A stretch of DNA of 12,883 nt from JANMDU01 sp031388245 (GTDB taxonomy: Bacteria > Pseudomonadota > Gammaproteobacteria > Burkholderiales > Burkholderiaceae_C), in contig JANNED010000092.1 in assembly GCA_031388245.1 (NCBI GenBank), positions 1 to 12,883 on the forward strand. Reading direction: 5' to 3'. Below are positions 5,366 to 12,570 of this stretch, in pieces (the stretch's first letter is position 1; the number at the start of each line of letters is the position of its first letter). The notes under the pieces were generated by a model. The model was not told the DNA's origin and ran no database searches. It worked only from the letters and a program-made list of their open reading frames with translations. The position numbers and the translations under genes are program-made.

Positions 5366-6433
5366 TCATTCCAGCAAAGCTTGCAAGCTCATTTGCGCCT
5401 CATGGCAATCACCCATGCAGTCGCTCACCCAAGCATCGTTGTGATAAGTGGGCAAGTAACGTTCACCCGCATCGCAAATGAGCGAGAGAAGTGAGCCTTG
5501 CTCGCCGCGCACCTTCATCTGCGTGGCCAGTTCGATCATCGCTACAAAATTCGTGCCTGTAGATGGGCCGACTCTTCGCCCGAGCAGGCCGGAGAGCAGC
5601 CGCATCGCGGCAATCGATTGCGCATTGCTCACCACCTGCATCTGGTCAATCAAACCGCGAATGAAACTGGGCTCCACGCGCGGGCGGCCAATGCCTTCGA
5701 TGCGCGAGCCAGCGCCGGTGAGCTGTTTGTCGCCACTGGCGTGATACTGCGCAAATACCGAGCCTTCTGGATCGGCCACGCACAGTCGCGTGGAAAATTG
5801 CCGGTAGCGCACAAAGCGACCAATGGTGGCGCTCGTGCCGCCTGTGCCTGCGCCCACTACCACCCAAGCGGGCACGGCATGGCGCTCTCTGGCCATTTGC
5901 TCAAACATACTTTGCGCAATGTTGTTGTTGCCCCGCCAGTCGGTGGCGCGTTCGGCATAGGTGAATTGGTCCATGTAGTGGCCGCCCGTCTCGCTGGCTA
6001 TTTTTTGCGCCGCTTCATACACCGCTGAGGCACTGTCCACAAAATGGCAGCGCCCGCCGTAGAACTCGATCAGTGCAACCTTCTCAGGCGAGGTGCTGCG
6101 CGGCATCACGGCTACAAACGGCAAGCCCAGCAGCCGAGCAAAATACGCTTCGCTCACTGCCGTTGAGCCGCTCGATGCTTCTACCACCGTGGATTTTTCA
6201 TGCAGCCAGCCGTTGCAAAGCGCGTAGAGAAACAAAGATCGCGCCAAGCGGTGCTTCAAGCTGCCCGTGGGATGCGTGGATTCGTCTTTGAAGTAGAAAT
6301 CAATACCCACGGCATTGAAGCTGGGCAAGGGCAGTGCAATCAAATGCGTATCGGCACTGCGCTGGAAATCCGATTCAATTTTTTCAATGGCTTGGTGAGC
6401 CCAAGCGCGGGGGTGGTGTGTCAAGGTGGCCAT
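5366..6433 (-). CDS. PLP-dependent enzyme of the cysteine synthase / cystathionine beta-synthase family
   Basis: The protein (355 residues from ATG 6431-6433) is a fold-type II PLP enzyme. The Schiff-base lysine is Lys60 in HPTGSLKHRLARS. The substrate loop is EASSGST (85-91). The phosphate-binding glycine loop is GAGTGGT (194-200). The PLP-ring serine is in GPSTGTNF (289-296). These signatures and the ICDAGERYLPTYHNDAW tail fit a subgroup that includes the mycobacterial cysteine desulfhydrase Cds1 rather than classical CysK/CysM, so the reaction could be cysteine breakdown to sulfide and pyruvate or a beta-replacement. The specific activity cannot be read from sequence. Longer amino termini would translate the palindromic repeat at 6493-6552 and are rejected. 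No strong ribosome binding site is visible. It lies 226 bp downstream of hexR, convergent with the ATPase gene. Confidence 0.85.
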   Translation of the reverse strand: MATLTHHPRAWAHQAIEKIESDFQRSADTHLIALPLPSFNAVGIDFYFKDESTHPTGSLKHRLARSLFLYALCNGWLHEKSTVVEASSGSTAVSEAYFARLLGLPFVAVMPRSTSPEKVALIEFYGGRCHFVDSASAVYEAAQKIASETGGHYMDQFTYAERATDWRGNNNIAQSMFEQMARERHAVPAWVVVGAGTGGTSATIGRFVRYRQFSTRLCVADPEGSVFAQYHASGDKQLTGAGSRIEGIGRPRVEPSFIRGLIDQMQVVSNAQSIAAMRLLSGLLGRRVGPSTGTNFVAMIELATQMKVRGEQGSLLSLICDAGERYLPTYHNDAWVSDCMGDCHEAQMSLQALLE

Positions 6434-6492
6434 GCGCACATTGTCGCAGCAGATTCGGCGACGGCTATTGATCCAGCCTGATGAAGAGTGAA

Positions 6493-6552
6493 CCGTTCGC
6501 CCTGAGCTTGTCGAAGGGATCACGAGGACTTCGACAAGCTCAGTCCGAACGG
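6493..6552. repeat. REP-like palindromic repeat (CTGAGCTTGTCGAAG type)
   Basis: Two 24-bp arms (6493-6516 and 6529-6552) are inverted copies with only two mismatches, separated by 12 bp. Each contains the core CTGAGCTTGTCGAAG or its complement, flanked by CCGTTCG. This sequence is a very widespread intergenic palindromic element in Proteobacteria, often mistranslated as TELVEV...STSSGRT, exactly as in the spurious extension of the downstream gene. It can form a long RNA or DNA cruciform hairpin between hexR and the PLP-enzyme gene. No long T run follows on either strand, so a terminator role is not clear. Confidence 0.85.
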
Positions 6553-6586
6553 AAATTAAGACTTTCTCGAACGGTATCAATAATCA

Positions 6587-6616
6587 GAATTGCTTACTAT
6601 CAAAATAGTAGCATTC
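6587..6616. repeat. Imperfect hairpin upstream of the PLP-enzyme gene
   Basis: TACTAT (6595-6600), CAAA, ATAGTA (6605-6610) form a perfect stem. It can be extended through GAATTGCT on one side and GCATTC on the other with two single-base bulges. It lies in the 226-bp AT-rich gap after hexR. It could be an operator or a weak RNA fold; no T run follows. The rest of the gap outside this and the REP-like repeat shows nothing recognisable. Confidence 0.35.
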
Positions 6617-6659
6617 TAAGCAGATTTCATCCCGGCTACATGCTTAAAAAGCTTTAAAT

Positions 6660-7514
6660 TTATGCATACCGCTTGCTGCGCAGATTGTTCTTCATCTCTT
6701 TGAGCGCAGGCTGTAGCTTCGCGCTGCCAATCCGCAGCGCCACACTGGTGGCCAGAATGTCGATCATGAGTAAATGCAAAAGCCGCGAGACCATGGGGCT
6801 GTAGCGGTCGTAGCCTTCGGGGTGATCAGCGGCCAGATGGATGTGCCCCGCACTAGCCAGTGGTGAGCCGCTGGCGGTGATCACAATGGTTGTTGCGCCA
6901 TTTTTGCGGGCAATGTCGCAAGCATCCATCAAATCGCGGGTGCGGCCTGAATTGCTGATGACCACCACGCAATCGCCCGCGCTCACGGTGGAGGCGCTCA
7001 TCACTTGCATGTGGCCATCACTGTAGGCGATTGATGTCACGCCGAGGCGAAAAAATTTGTGCTGTGCATCTTGCGCCACGATGCCCGAGTTGCCCACGCC
7101 GTAAAACTCAATGCGCCTGCGCTGTTTGTAAGTCTCGGCCAGTGCTTGCGAAGCCTTTTCAAATGCGAAACTGCTCGCATCGTTGCGGTATTTGAGGAAA
7201 GCAGCCACGGTGTTGTCAATCACCTTGACCATCACATCGCTCACCTTGTCGTCGGTGTCCACACTGCGGTGAATAAAGGGCACGCCTTCGCTCACTGAGC
7301 CAGCGAGCTTGAGTTTGAAATCAGAGAGCCCGTCATAGCCCACGCTGCGGCAAAAGCGCACCACCGTGGGCTTGCTCACATGCGCACGATCAGATAGCTC
7401 GCTCACGGGCAGATTGGCAAAAGCACGCGGATCAAGCAAGACGAGTTTGCCCACGCGCTGCTCTGCAGGAGCCAAGGATGGCAGCGATGCCTTGATGCGC
7501 TCTAACATGCTCAT
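6660..7514 (-). CDS. hexR: HexR-type transcriptional regulator (MurR/RpiR family)
   Basis: The 284-residue protein has an N-terminal RpiR helix-turn-helix (about 35-62, including SELSDRAHVSKPTVVRFCRSVG) and a C-terminal SIS sugar-phosphate-binding domain (about 125-260, with EFYGVGNSGIVAQDA and VVVISNSGRTRDLMDA). Overall it parallels E. coli HexR, including FCRS....G..DFKL, KFFR, YSD, PMVSRL and ID(V/I)LAT. HexR proteins repress or activate zwf and Entner-Doudoroff genes and sense 2-keto-3-deoxy-6-phosphogluconate. The ATG at 7512-7514 is chosen because it overlaps the zwf stop as ATGA and is preceded by GGAGG at seven bases; a second ATG two codons on is possible. Transcription with zwf implies coupled expression and probable autoregulation through the zwf promoter. 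Confidence 0.9.
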   Translation of the reverse strand: MSMLERIKASLPSLAPAEQRVGKLVLLDPRAFANLPVSELSDRAHVSKPTVVRFCRSVGYDGLSDFKLKLAGSVSEGVPFIHRSVDTDDKVSDVMVKVIDNTVAAFLKYRNDASSFAFEKASQALAETYKQRRRIEFYGVGNSGIVAQDAQHKFFRLGVTSIAYSDGHMQVMSASTVSAGDCVVVISNSGRTRDLMDACDIARKNGATTIVITASGSPLASAGHIHLAADHPEGYDRYSPMVSRLLHLLMIDILATSVALRIGSAKLQPALKEMKNNLRSKRYA

Positions 7515-8965
7515 GATTCTTCCTCCCAGCAAAACCCATCTTTGGCAATCATCGCGCTCGCCGCGCTTGGCCCCCAGCTGCCTGATGTGTATTGGCGTGG
7601 TGCATTTGCATCCTGCTGCCAGTGGTTTAAGACGGGCTCGACCCAGCGCCAAGCCTCTTCCTGCTCATCGCTGCGCACAAAGAGATTCAATTTGCCATCA
7701 ATCACATCGAGCAACAAGCGCTCATACGCGCCAACGCGTTGGTTGCCAAAACGTTTGTCAAAATCCAAATCGAGCTGCGTGAGGCTGAGCGAATGGGTAT
7801 CCCCCCTGTTCGCTTGCGCTTGCGCCATCAGGTGCAGCTCTAAGCCATCTTTGGGTTGCAAATGAATCACGAGTTTGTTGGCCCCACCATTCGGCGTTTG
7901 AAAAATGGCATGCGGCGTGGCATGAAAATTCACCACGATATGCGCCTCGCGGCCTGCCATGCGTTTGCCGGTGCGGATATAAAAAGGCACGCCAGCCCAG
8001 CGCCAGTTCGCAATCTCCGCTCGCAGCGCCACAAAAGTCTCGGTTTGGCTGCTGGCGTTCACACCTGTCTCTTGCAAATAGCCGGGCACAGCCGAGCCGC
8101 TGATGTTGCCTTCTGCGTATTGGCCGCGCACCACATGCTGAGCCAAGGTCTGCGCATCCCAGCGCTTGAGCGAACGCAGTACTTTGAGCTTTTCATCGCG
8201 GATCGCATCGGCATGCGCATTGATCGGCGGCTCCATCGCAATGGCACAGAGCAATTGCAGCGCATGGTTTTGCACCATATCTCGCAGCGCGCCAATGCCA
8301 TCGTAATAGCCACCGCGCTTCTCAACGCCAAGATCTTCGGCTATCGTGATCTGAATATTCGCAATATGCTCGCGCCGCCACACCGGCTCAAACAGCGCAT
8401 TGGCAAAGCGCAGCGCCATCAGGTTTTGCACACTGGGCTTGCCAAGGTAATGGTCAATGCGGAAGACTTGTTTTTCGCTGAAGAATTTCAGCACCGTTTG
8501 ATTGATCGCGCGGTTGCTGGCCAAATCATGGCCGAGAGGCTTTTCAAGCACAAGGCGAGTGCTCGCAGTGTTCAGGCCTGCCGCGCCCAATTGCTCCGCC
8601 ACGTTGGTGAACAAATGCGGCGAGACAGCCAAATACATCACTGTGGTGTCTGCTGCATGTTCGTCGAGCCGTGATTTCAACGTGGCATAGGCATCCGGCT
8701 TGCTCAAATCCATGCGCTGGTAATACAACAAACTGGCGAACTGATCGAACTCTTCTTGGCTGGGCCGCTTGGCCAGCTCCACCTGATCGAAGCGCGAGCG
8801 GATCAGCTCACGGTATTTCTCGTCGCTCATTTCATCGCGCGCCACGCCGATGATGCGCCCGCCATCAGGCAAGCTGCCGTGGCGAAAAGCTTGAAACAAA
8901 GCGGGCATGAGTTTGCGCCAGGCCAGATCGCCGGTGCCGCCGAATAAAACCAGATTGAATGCCAT
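7511..8965 (-). CDS. zwf: Glucose-6-phosphate 1-dehydrogenase
   Basis: Zwf oxidises glucose 6-phosphate to 6-phosphogluconolactone with NADP (or NAD), the entry to the oxidative pentose phosphate and Entner-Doudoroff pathways. The protein is full length (484 residues). The Rossmann nucleotide site is LFGGTGDLAWRKL (7-19). The EKPLG motif is at 141-145. The signature active site RIDHYLGK is at 169-176. The catalytic histidine lies in DMVQNH (229-234). The ATG at 8963-8965 is preferred, since it places the nucleotide motif at the usual distance; an upstream in-frame TTG would add seven residues. No good ribosome binding site is seen. The stop overlaps the hexR start by four bases. A good sigma70-like promoter lies about 40-65 bp upstream. 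Confidence 0.96.
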   Translation of the reverse strand: MAFNLVLFGGTGDLAWRKLMPALFQAFRHGSLPDGGRIIGVARDEMSDEKYRELIRSRFDQVELAKRPSQEEFDQFASLLYYQRMDLSKPDAYATLKSRLDEHAADTTVMYLAVSPHLFTNVAEQLGAAGLNTASTRLVLEKPLGHDLASNRAINQTVLKFFSEKQVFRIDHYLGKPSVQNLMALRFANALFEPVWRREHIANIQITIAEDLGVEKRGGYYDGIGALRDMVQNHALQLLCAIAMEPPINAHADAIRDEKLKVLRSLKRWDAQTLAQHVVRGQYAEGNISGSAVPGYLQETGVNASSQTETFVALRAEIANWRWAGVPFYIRTGKRMAGREAHIVVNFHATPHAIFQTPNGGANKLVIHLQPKDGLELHLMAQAQANRGDTHSLSLTQLDLDFDKRFGNQRVGAYERLLLDVIDGKLNLFVRSDEQEEAWRWVEPVLNHWQQDANAPRQYTSGSWGPSAASAMIAKDGFCWEEES

Positions 8966-8986
8966 GATGGAGATTTGATTCAACAA

Positions 8987-9001
8987 TGTTATTTAGTTAC
9001 C
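8987..9001. promoter_or_regulatory. Candidate HexR operator at zwf
   Basis: TGTTATTTAGTTACC agrees with the gammaproteobacterial HexR consensus as I recall it (TGTARTWWWATTACA) at 12 of 15 positions. It lies at the predicted zwf transcription start, just downstream of the -10. AT-rich sequence gives chance matches, and the betaproteobacterial consensus may differ, so this is tentative. Confidence 0.35.
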
Positions 9002-9024
9002 AGAATGTAACGCATTTTCGTAAC
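8996..9024. repeat. Clustered GTTAC/GTAAC motifs in the zwf promoter
   Basis: GTTAC (8996-9000) and GTAAC (9007-9011) form a 5-N6-5 dyad directly over the zwf -10. A further GTAAC (9020-9024) repeats 13 bp on, in the spacer toward the -35. A fourth copy, GTTAC, lies at 9115-9119. This clustering over a promoter is typical of operator DNA; the binding protein is unknown. Confidence 0.4.
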
Positions 9025-9032
9025 CGTGGCAA
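9004..9032 (-). promoter_or_regulatory. Predicted zwf-hexR promoter
   Basis: On the minus strand, TTGCCA (9027-9032; five of six -35 bases) and TACATT (9004-9009; four of six -10 bases) are 17 bp apart. Transcription would begin near 8997, giving a leader of roughly 30 nucleotides before zwf. Confidence 0.55.
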
Positions 9033-9066
9033 TTGATCTGAAGCCCAAGTGTTATTGCAGATCAAT
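9032..9066. repeat. Inverted repeat ATTGATCTG / CAGATCAAT
   Basis: Nine-bp perfect arms at 9032-9040 and 9058-9066 are separated by 17 bp, midway between the divergent zwf and transporter genes. The left arm abuts the predicted zwf -35. It could be a regulator site reading two adjacent helical faces, or an RNA fold in the transporter leader. Confidence 0.5.
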
Positions 9067-9115
9067 GCGACTGCTTCTAGGTACTTCCCCTGTGGTGAAA
9101 AATAAGACAAATTCG

Positions 9116-9136
9116 TTACAGTCACAGCCACTGTAA
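9116..9136. repeat. Inverted repeat TTACAGT-N7-ACTGTAA upstream of the transporter operon
   Basis: Perfect 7-bp arms with a 7-bp spacer centre about 38 bp before the binding-protein ATG. Size and symmetry fit a dimeric regulator site for the transporter operon. I could not identify a convincing promoter on this side. Confidence 0.55.
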
Positions 9137-9146
9137 TTTAATTCCT
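9132..9146. promoter_or_regulatory. Candidate HexR operator at the transporter operon
   Basis: TGTAATTTAATTCCT matches the recalled HexR consensus TGTARTWWWATTACA at 13 of 15 positions. It lies 17 bp before the binding-protein gene and overlaps the preceding dyad by five bases. With the site at zwf it would place both divergent operons under one regulator. Confidence 0.35.
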
Positions 9147-9154
9147 TTTTTAAC

Positions 9155-9158
9155 GGAG
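9155..9158 (+). promoter_or_regulatory. Ribosome binding site of the binding-protein gene
   Basis: GGAG, within GGAGAG, ends five bases before the ATG at 9164 and supports that start. Confidence 0.65.
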
Positions 9159-9163
9159 AGCGC

Positions 9164-10174
9164 ATGAAAAAATTGTTTGTTGTGTCTGCATTGGCTCTGG
9201 CTGTGGGCGCAGCCCAATCACAAACCGTCAACATCATTTGCTCGGTGCAGGCCGAGTGGTGCAACATGATCAGCACCGTGTATGCCAAAACCACGGGCAC
9301 GAAGGTGAACATGACCATGAAGGGCTCGGGCGAGGCGCTGGCGCAAATCGTGGCTGAGAAAGAAAATCCAAAAACTGACATTTGGTTTGGCGGTACAGGC
9401 GACCCGCACTTAGCCGCCGCTGAGCAAGGCCTCTCTCTGGAATACAAGTCGCCTTCCATGAGTCAGCTGCATGTGTGGGCGCAGCAGCAGGCCGAGCAAT
9501 CCAAATTCAAAACAGTAGGCATTTATTCCGGCCCGCTAGGCTTTGGATACAACACTGAATTACTCGCTAAGAAAAAGCTGCCTGCGCCGAAAGCTTGGAG
9601 TGATTTGATCAAGCCTGAATACAAGGGCGAAATCCAAGTGGCCAACCCAGGATCCAGCGGCACGGCCTACACCATGGTGGCCACGCTGGTGCAACTGATG
9701 GGCGAAGACAAAGCTTTTGAGTACATGAAAGCCTTGCATAAAAATATCAGCCAATACACCCGCTCAGGCACAGGCCCGATCAAATCTGCTGCGCGTGGCG
9801 AGACGGCGGTGTCGATCAGTTTCGTGCATGATGGCGTGGGCGAGAAAATGGCGGGCTTCCCGCTTGAGACGGCTACGCCCACAGACGGCACAGGCGCTGA
9901 AATTGGCTCGATGAGCATCATCAAAGGCACCCGCAACTTGGAGGCGGCTAAAAAGTTTTACGAATGGGCACTCACACCTGGTGCGCAAGAAATGGCTGTG
10001 GCTGCCAAGCAATTCCAAGTGCCGTCCAACAAGGCTGCCAAGAATGATTCGCGTATTCCTGATTTCACGAAAATCAAATTCATCAACTACGACTATGCGA
10101 AATACGGCGCATCGGCGGAGCGCCGCCGCTTGATTGCCAAGTGGGAAAAGGAAGTGAATTCTCTGCCGCGTTAA
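9164..10174 (+). CDS. ABC transporter periplasmic binding protein, AfuA/FbpA-like
   Basis: This 336-residue protein has a Sec signal peptide (MKKLFVVSALALAVGAAQSQ, cut near residue 19 or 20) and a type II periplasmic binding fold of the iron(III)/AfuA group. Recognisable parts are DIWFGGTGDPHLAAAEQGL (72-90), YSGPLGFGYN (121-130), VANPGSSGTAY (159-169), FVHDGVGE (220-227) and GAEIGSMSIIKG (244-255). Iron-binding FbpA proteins use a paired Tyr-Tyr, which I do not see. Instead His222, Asp223 and Glu246 have the same spacing as His205, Asp206 and Glu229, which I recall as sugar-phosphate ligands of Actinobacillus AfuA. A hexose-phosphate substrate is therefore inferred, supported by divergent zwf-hexR. 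Two cysteines (26 and 33) may form a disulfide. Iron or another anion remains possible. Confidence 0.85.
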   Translation: MKKLFVVSALALAVGAAQSQTVNIICSVQAEWCNMISTVYAKTTGTKVNMTMKGSGEALAQIVAEKENPKTDIWFGGTGDPHLAAAEQGLSLEYKSPSMSQLHVWAQQQAEQSKFKTVGIYSGPLGFGYNTELLAKKKLPAPKAWSDLIKPEYKGEIQVANPGSSGTAYTMVATLVQLMGEDKAFEYMKALHKNISQYTRSGTGPIKSAARGETAVSISFVHDGVGEKMAGFPLETATPTDGTGAEIGSMSIIKGTRNLEAAKKFYEWALTPGAQEMAVAAKQFQVPSNKAAKNDSRIPDFTKIKFINYDYAKYGASAERRRLIAKWEKEVNSLPR

Positions 10175-10214
10175 CGATTGATGAGCGTGCTGCCCAAAAC
10201 AAATACAGGTACGA

Positions 10215-10232
10215 ACGCGAAAGACGCGAAAA
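10215..10232. repeat. Short tandem repeat in the binding protein-permease gap
   Basis: ACGCGAAAG is followed directly by ACGCGAAAA, inside a purine-rich stretch of the 134-bp gap between two genes of one operon. Its A/G-rich character recalls the tandem units at the 5' end of the GxxExxY fragment. Nothing else was recognised in this gap apart from a weak GGAG 12 bases before the permease start. Confidence 0.35.
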
Positions 10233-10308
10233 AGAAAATCAAAGTAAGGTGGTTTGCTGGCAGTTGTTGCTGTTGACTACTTTCTTTGCGCTTGGAGTTT
10301 AGAAAAAC

Positions 10309-12543
10309 ATGAATCAAAACATCACTGACTCCAGCGCGCATCCTAACCGTGCCGTCGTGGCATGGCTGGTGATTGGCTTGCTGGCTTATCTCGCGCTGCC
10401 TTGGTATGCGATTCAAGACAGCAATGGCTTGCTGCAAATCCCGAATGTGTTCAGCAGCTCAGAGGCGGGCAATGGCTTCATGCAAGCGAGCAGCCATGGC
10501 AAGCCTTGGCTGTGGCTGGGTCTAGGCGGTTTGTTGTTGGCGGGACTGTCGGCTTTGATGGTTCCGACAAAAAACCAAGGCGCTGTGTTGATTGCTGGCG
10601 GCGCATTGGGCTTGCTCGGTTTGCTCGGCTCGGCATTCAGCATTGGCGCGAAGGGTTGGTCGTTTGCTTGGATGAATACCAGCTTTGGCGAGCTGGCGAG
10701 TAATCAGTTTGGTATTGGCTGGGGCGCTGTGGTGGCGCTGGTGGCGCTCGTGGTGCTCACGGCTTTTGGCGCGGCGCGGCGCGGGTTTTTCAAAGGGGAT
10801 TTGTTCATTGCGGCGGCGGTGTTTGGCTGCGCGGCATTGTTGGCGCTGTTCATCATGTTCCCGGTGCTGAAAGTTTTGAGTGCCGCTTTCTTCTTGCAAG
10901 CTGACGATGGCGCGAGCAGCTTTGCGCCAACCTCCATGTGGACACGCATTGCCAGTGAGCGCAATTTTGGTTTGAGTTGTTTGGGCGGTGGCCAGCGCTG
11001 CGGTGTAGCGTGGAATACCTTATTTCTCGGGCTTATGACGGCCACCTCCACCACGATTTTGGGTACGCTCATGGCGCTCATGGCTGAGCGCGCCAGCAAG
11101 CGCTATACCAAGCCGCTGAACATCTTGGCCATGCTGCCGATCATCACACCGCCTTTCGTGGTGGGTCTCGGTTTGATTTTGCTATTTGGCCGTGCAGGCG
11201 TGGTCAATCAATTGTTGGAGTGGGGCTTTGGCGTGGAGCCCACGCGCTGGTTCTACGGTTGGTTTGGCGTGTGGGTGGCGCAAACTTTTGCGTTCACGCC
11301 GATTGCCTTCATGATCATGCGCGGCGTGGTGCAGGGCATTGCGCCCTCGCTGGAAGAAGCGGCGCAAACCCTGCGCGCCGATCCGCATCGCACCTTCATG
11401 ACCGTGACTTTGCCTCTGCTCAAGCCCGGTTTAGCCAATGCCTTCTTGGTTGGCTTCATTGAAAGCATGGCCGATTTTGGCAACCCGATTGTGGTGGGCG
11501 GGCAGTTCAGCGTGCTCTCTACCGAAATTTTCTTCGCTATCGTGGGTGCGCAATACGATCAAGGCCGCGCGGCATCGCTGGCTTGGATATTGACGGGCTT
11601 TGCATTGGCCGTGTTTGCGATTCAACGCGGCCTGCTGGGCAAGCAAAACTTCACCACGGTGAGCGGTAAGGGCGACTCTGGCATAGCCATGCCGCTGCCG
11701 CCCAGCGTCAAGCGCGTGGTGTATGCCACGGCGTTGCCTTGGATGGCGTTCACCGTGATCGTATATCTCTTCGCTTTTGCCGGCGGCTTTGTGCAAACTT
11801 GGGGGCGCGATTACACGCTCACGCTCTCGCACTTTAAAAATGCATTTGGTTTGGAAATGGGAGAATTCGGCCTTGTGTGGGCAGGCACGGCGTGGAACTC
11901 GTTGTGGACGACACTCAAGCTCGCCGCAATTTCTGCGCCGCTTACGGCAACAGTTGGTTTGATGATTGCCTACTTGCTCGCACGCACAGAATTCAAAGGC
12001 CAGAGCGCGTTTGAATTCTCGGCGTTGCTCGCCTTTGCCATTCCCGGCACAGTGCTCGGCGTGAGCTACATTTTGGCGTTCAACGTGCCGCCGATCGAGC
12101 TGACGGGCACTGCGCTGGTGATTGTGCTGTGCTTCATGTTCCGCAATTTGCCAGTCGGTGTACGCGCCGGCACTGCCGCCTTTAAGCAGCTCGATAAATC
12201 GCTGGATGAAGCCTCGATGATGCTGCGCGCAAGCTCAGTGCAAACCTTGCGCCATGTGGTGTTGCCGCTGCTGAAACCCGCTTTGGTGGCCGCGCTCGTG
12301 TATAGCTTTGTGCGAGCGATTACCACCGTGAGCGCGGTGATTTTCTTGGTGACGGCTGAAAACGAATTGGCCACCACCTACATCATAGGCCGTGTGGGCA
12401 ATGGCGACTATGGCATTGCGCTGGCGTATTGCACGGTGCTGATTATTTTGATGAGCTGCGCCACGGCGCTGATTCAATTTGTTGTGGGCGAGCGTAAGCT
12501 GGGGCGGCGAAAAGGGGCGGCCACTCCTATGGCGGCGCATTGA
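10309..12543 (+). CDS. ABC transporter permease, fused double-domain (AfuB/FbpB-like)
   Basis: This 744-residue inner-membrane protein holds two binding-protein-dependent permease domains in one chain. The first spans about 235-445, with an EAA coupling loop EEAAQTLRADPHRTFMTVTLPLLKPGL (349-375). The second spans about 525-730, with DEASMMLRASSVQTLRHVVLPLLKPAL (633-659). In front lies an extra hydrophobic region (about 15-195) with roughly five membrane spans, longer than in ordinary FbpB proteins of about 500 residues; AfuB-type permeases are likewise long. The two EAA loops would dock two copies of the ATPase encoded next. The start is set by the first ATG with a weak GGAG 12 bases upstream. 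Being downstream of the binding-protein gene and 27 bp before the ATPase gene, it forms a standard importer operon. Substrate is inferred from context only. Confidence 0.88.
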   Translation: MNQNITDSSAHPNRAVVAWLVIGLLAYLALPWYAIQDSNGLLQIPNVFSSSEAGNGFMQASSHGKPWLWLGLGGLLLAGLSALMVPTKNQGAVLIAGGALGLLGLLGSAFSIGAKGWSFAWMNTSFGELASNQFGIGWGAVVALVALVVLTAFGAARRGFFKGDLFIAAAVFGCAALLALFIMFPVLKVLSAAFFLQADDGASSFAPTSMWTRIASERNFGLSCLGGGQRCGVAWNTLFLGLMTATSTTILGTLMALMAERASKRYTKPLNILAMLPIITPPFVVGLGLILLFGRAGVVNQLLEWGFGVEPTRWFYGWFGVWVAQTFAFTPIAFMIMRGVVQGIAPSLEEAAQTLRADPHRTFMTVTLPLLKPGLANAFLVGFIESMADFGNPIVVGGQFSVLSTEIFFAIVGAQYDQGRAASLAWILTGFALAVFAIQRGLLGKQNFTTVSGKGDSGIAMPLPPSVKRVVYATALPWMAFTVIVYLFAFAGGFVQTWGRDYTLTLSHFKNAFGLEMGEFGLVWAGTAWNSLWTTLKLAAISAPLTATVGLMIAYLLARTEFKGQSAFEFSALLAFAIPGTVLGVSYILAFNVPPIELTGTALVIVLCFMFRNLPVGVRAGTAAFKQLDKSLDEASMMLRASSVQTLRHVVLPLLKPALVAALVYSFVRAITTVSAVIFLVTAENELATTYIIGRVGNGDYGIALAYCTVLIILMSCATALIQFVVGERKLGRRKGAATPMAAH

Positions 12544-12560
12544 TTTTTTTAAGAACAAAC

Positions 12561-12564
12561 AGGA
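12561..12564 (+). promoter_or_regulatory. Ribosome binding site of the ATPase gene
   Basis: AGGA ends six bases before the ATG at 12571 and supports that start, in the 27-bp gap after the permease stop. Confidence 0.6.
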
Positions 12565-12570
12565 CACACC

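Noticed and set aside
6434..6580. 49-residue amino-terminal extension of the PLP enzyme
   Set aside because: It translates the palindromic repeat (TELVEV...STSSGRT pattern), a known artefact, and precedes a good ATG at the family-typical position.
7515..7652. 46-residue amino-terminal extension of hexR
   Set aside because: It overlaps the zwf 3' end; the ATG at 7514 has a strong ribosome binding site and the ATGA junction.
7856..8674. Plus-strand open frame of 272 codons
   Set aside because: It is antisense to zwf, with a shadow-frame composition and no start signal or family resemblance.
10175..10308. Internal promoter before the permease (TTGACT at 10273-10278)
   Set aside because: No acceptable -10 element is found at 16-18 bp; the genes are more simply read as one operon.
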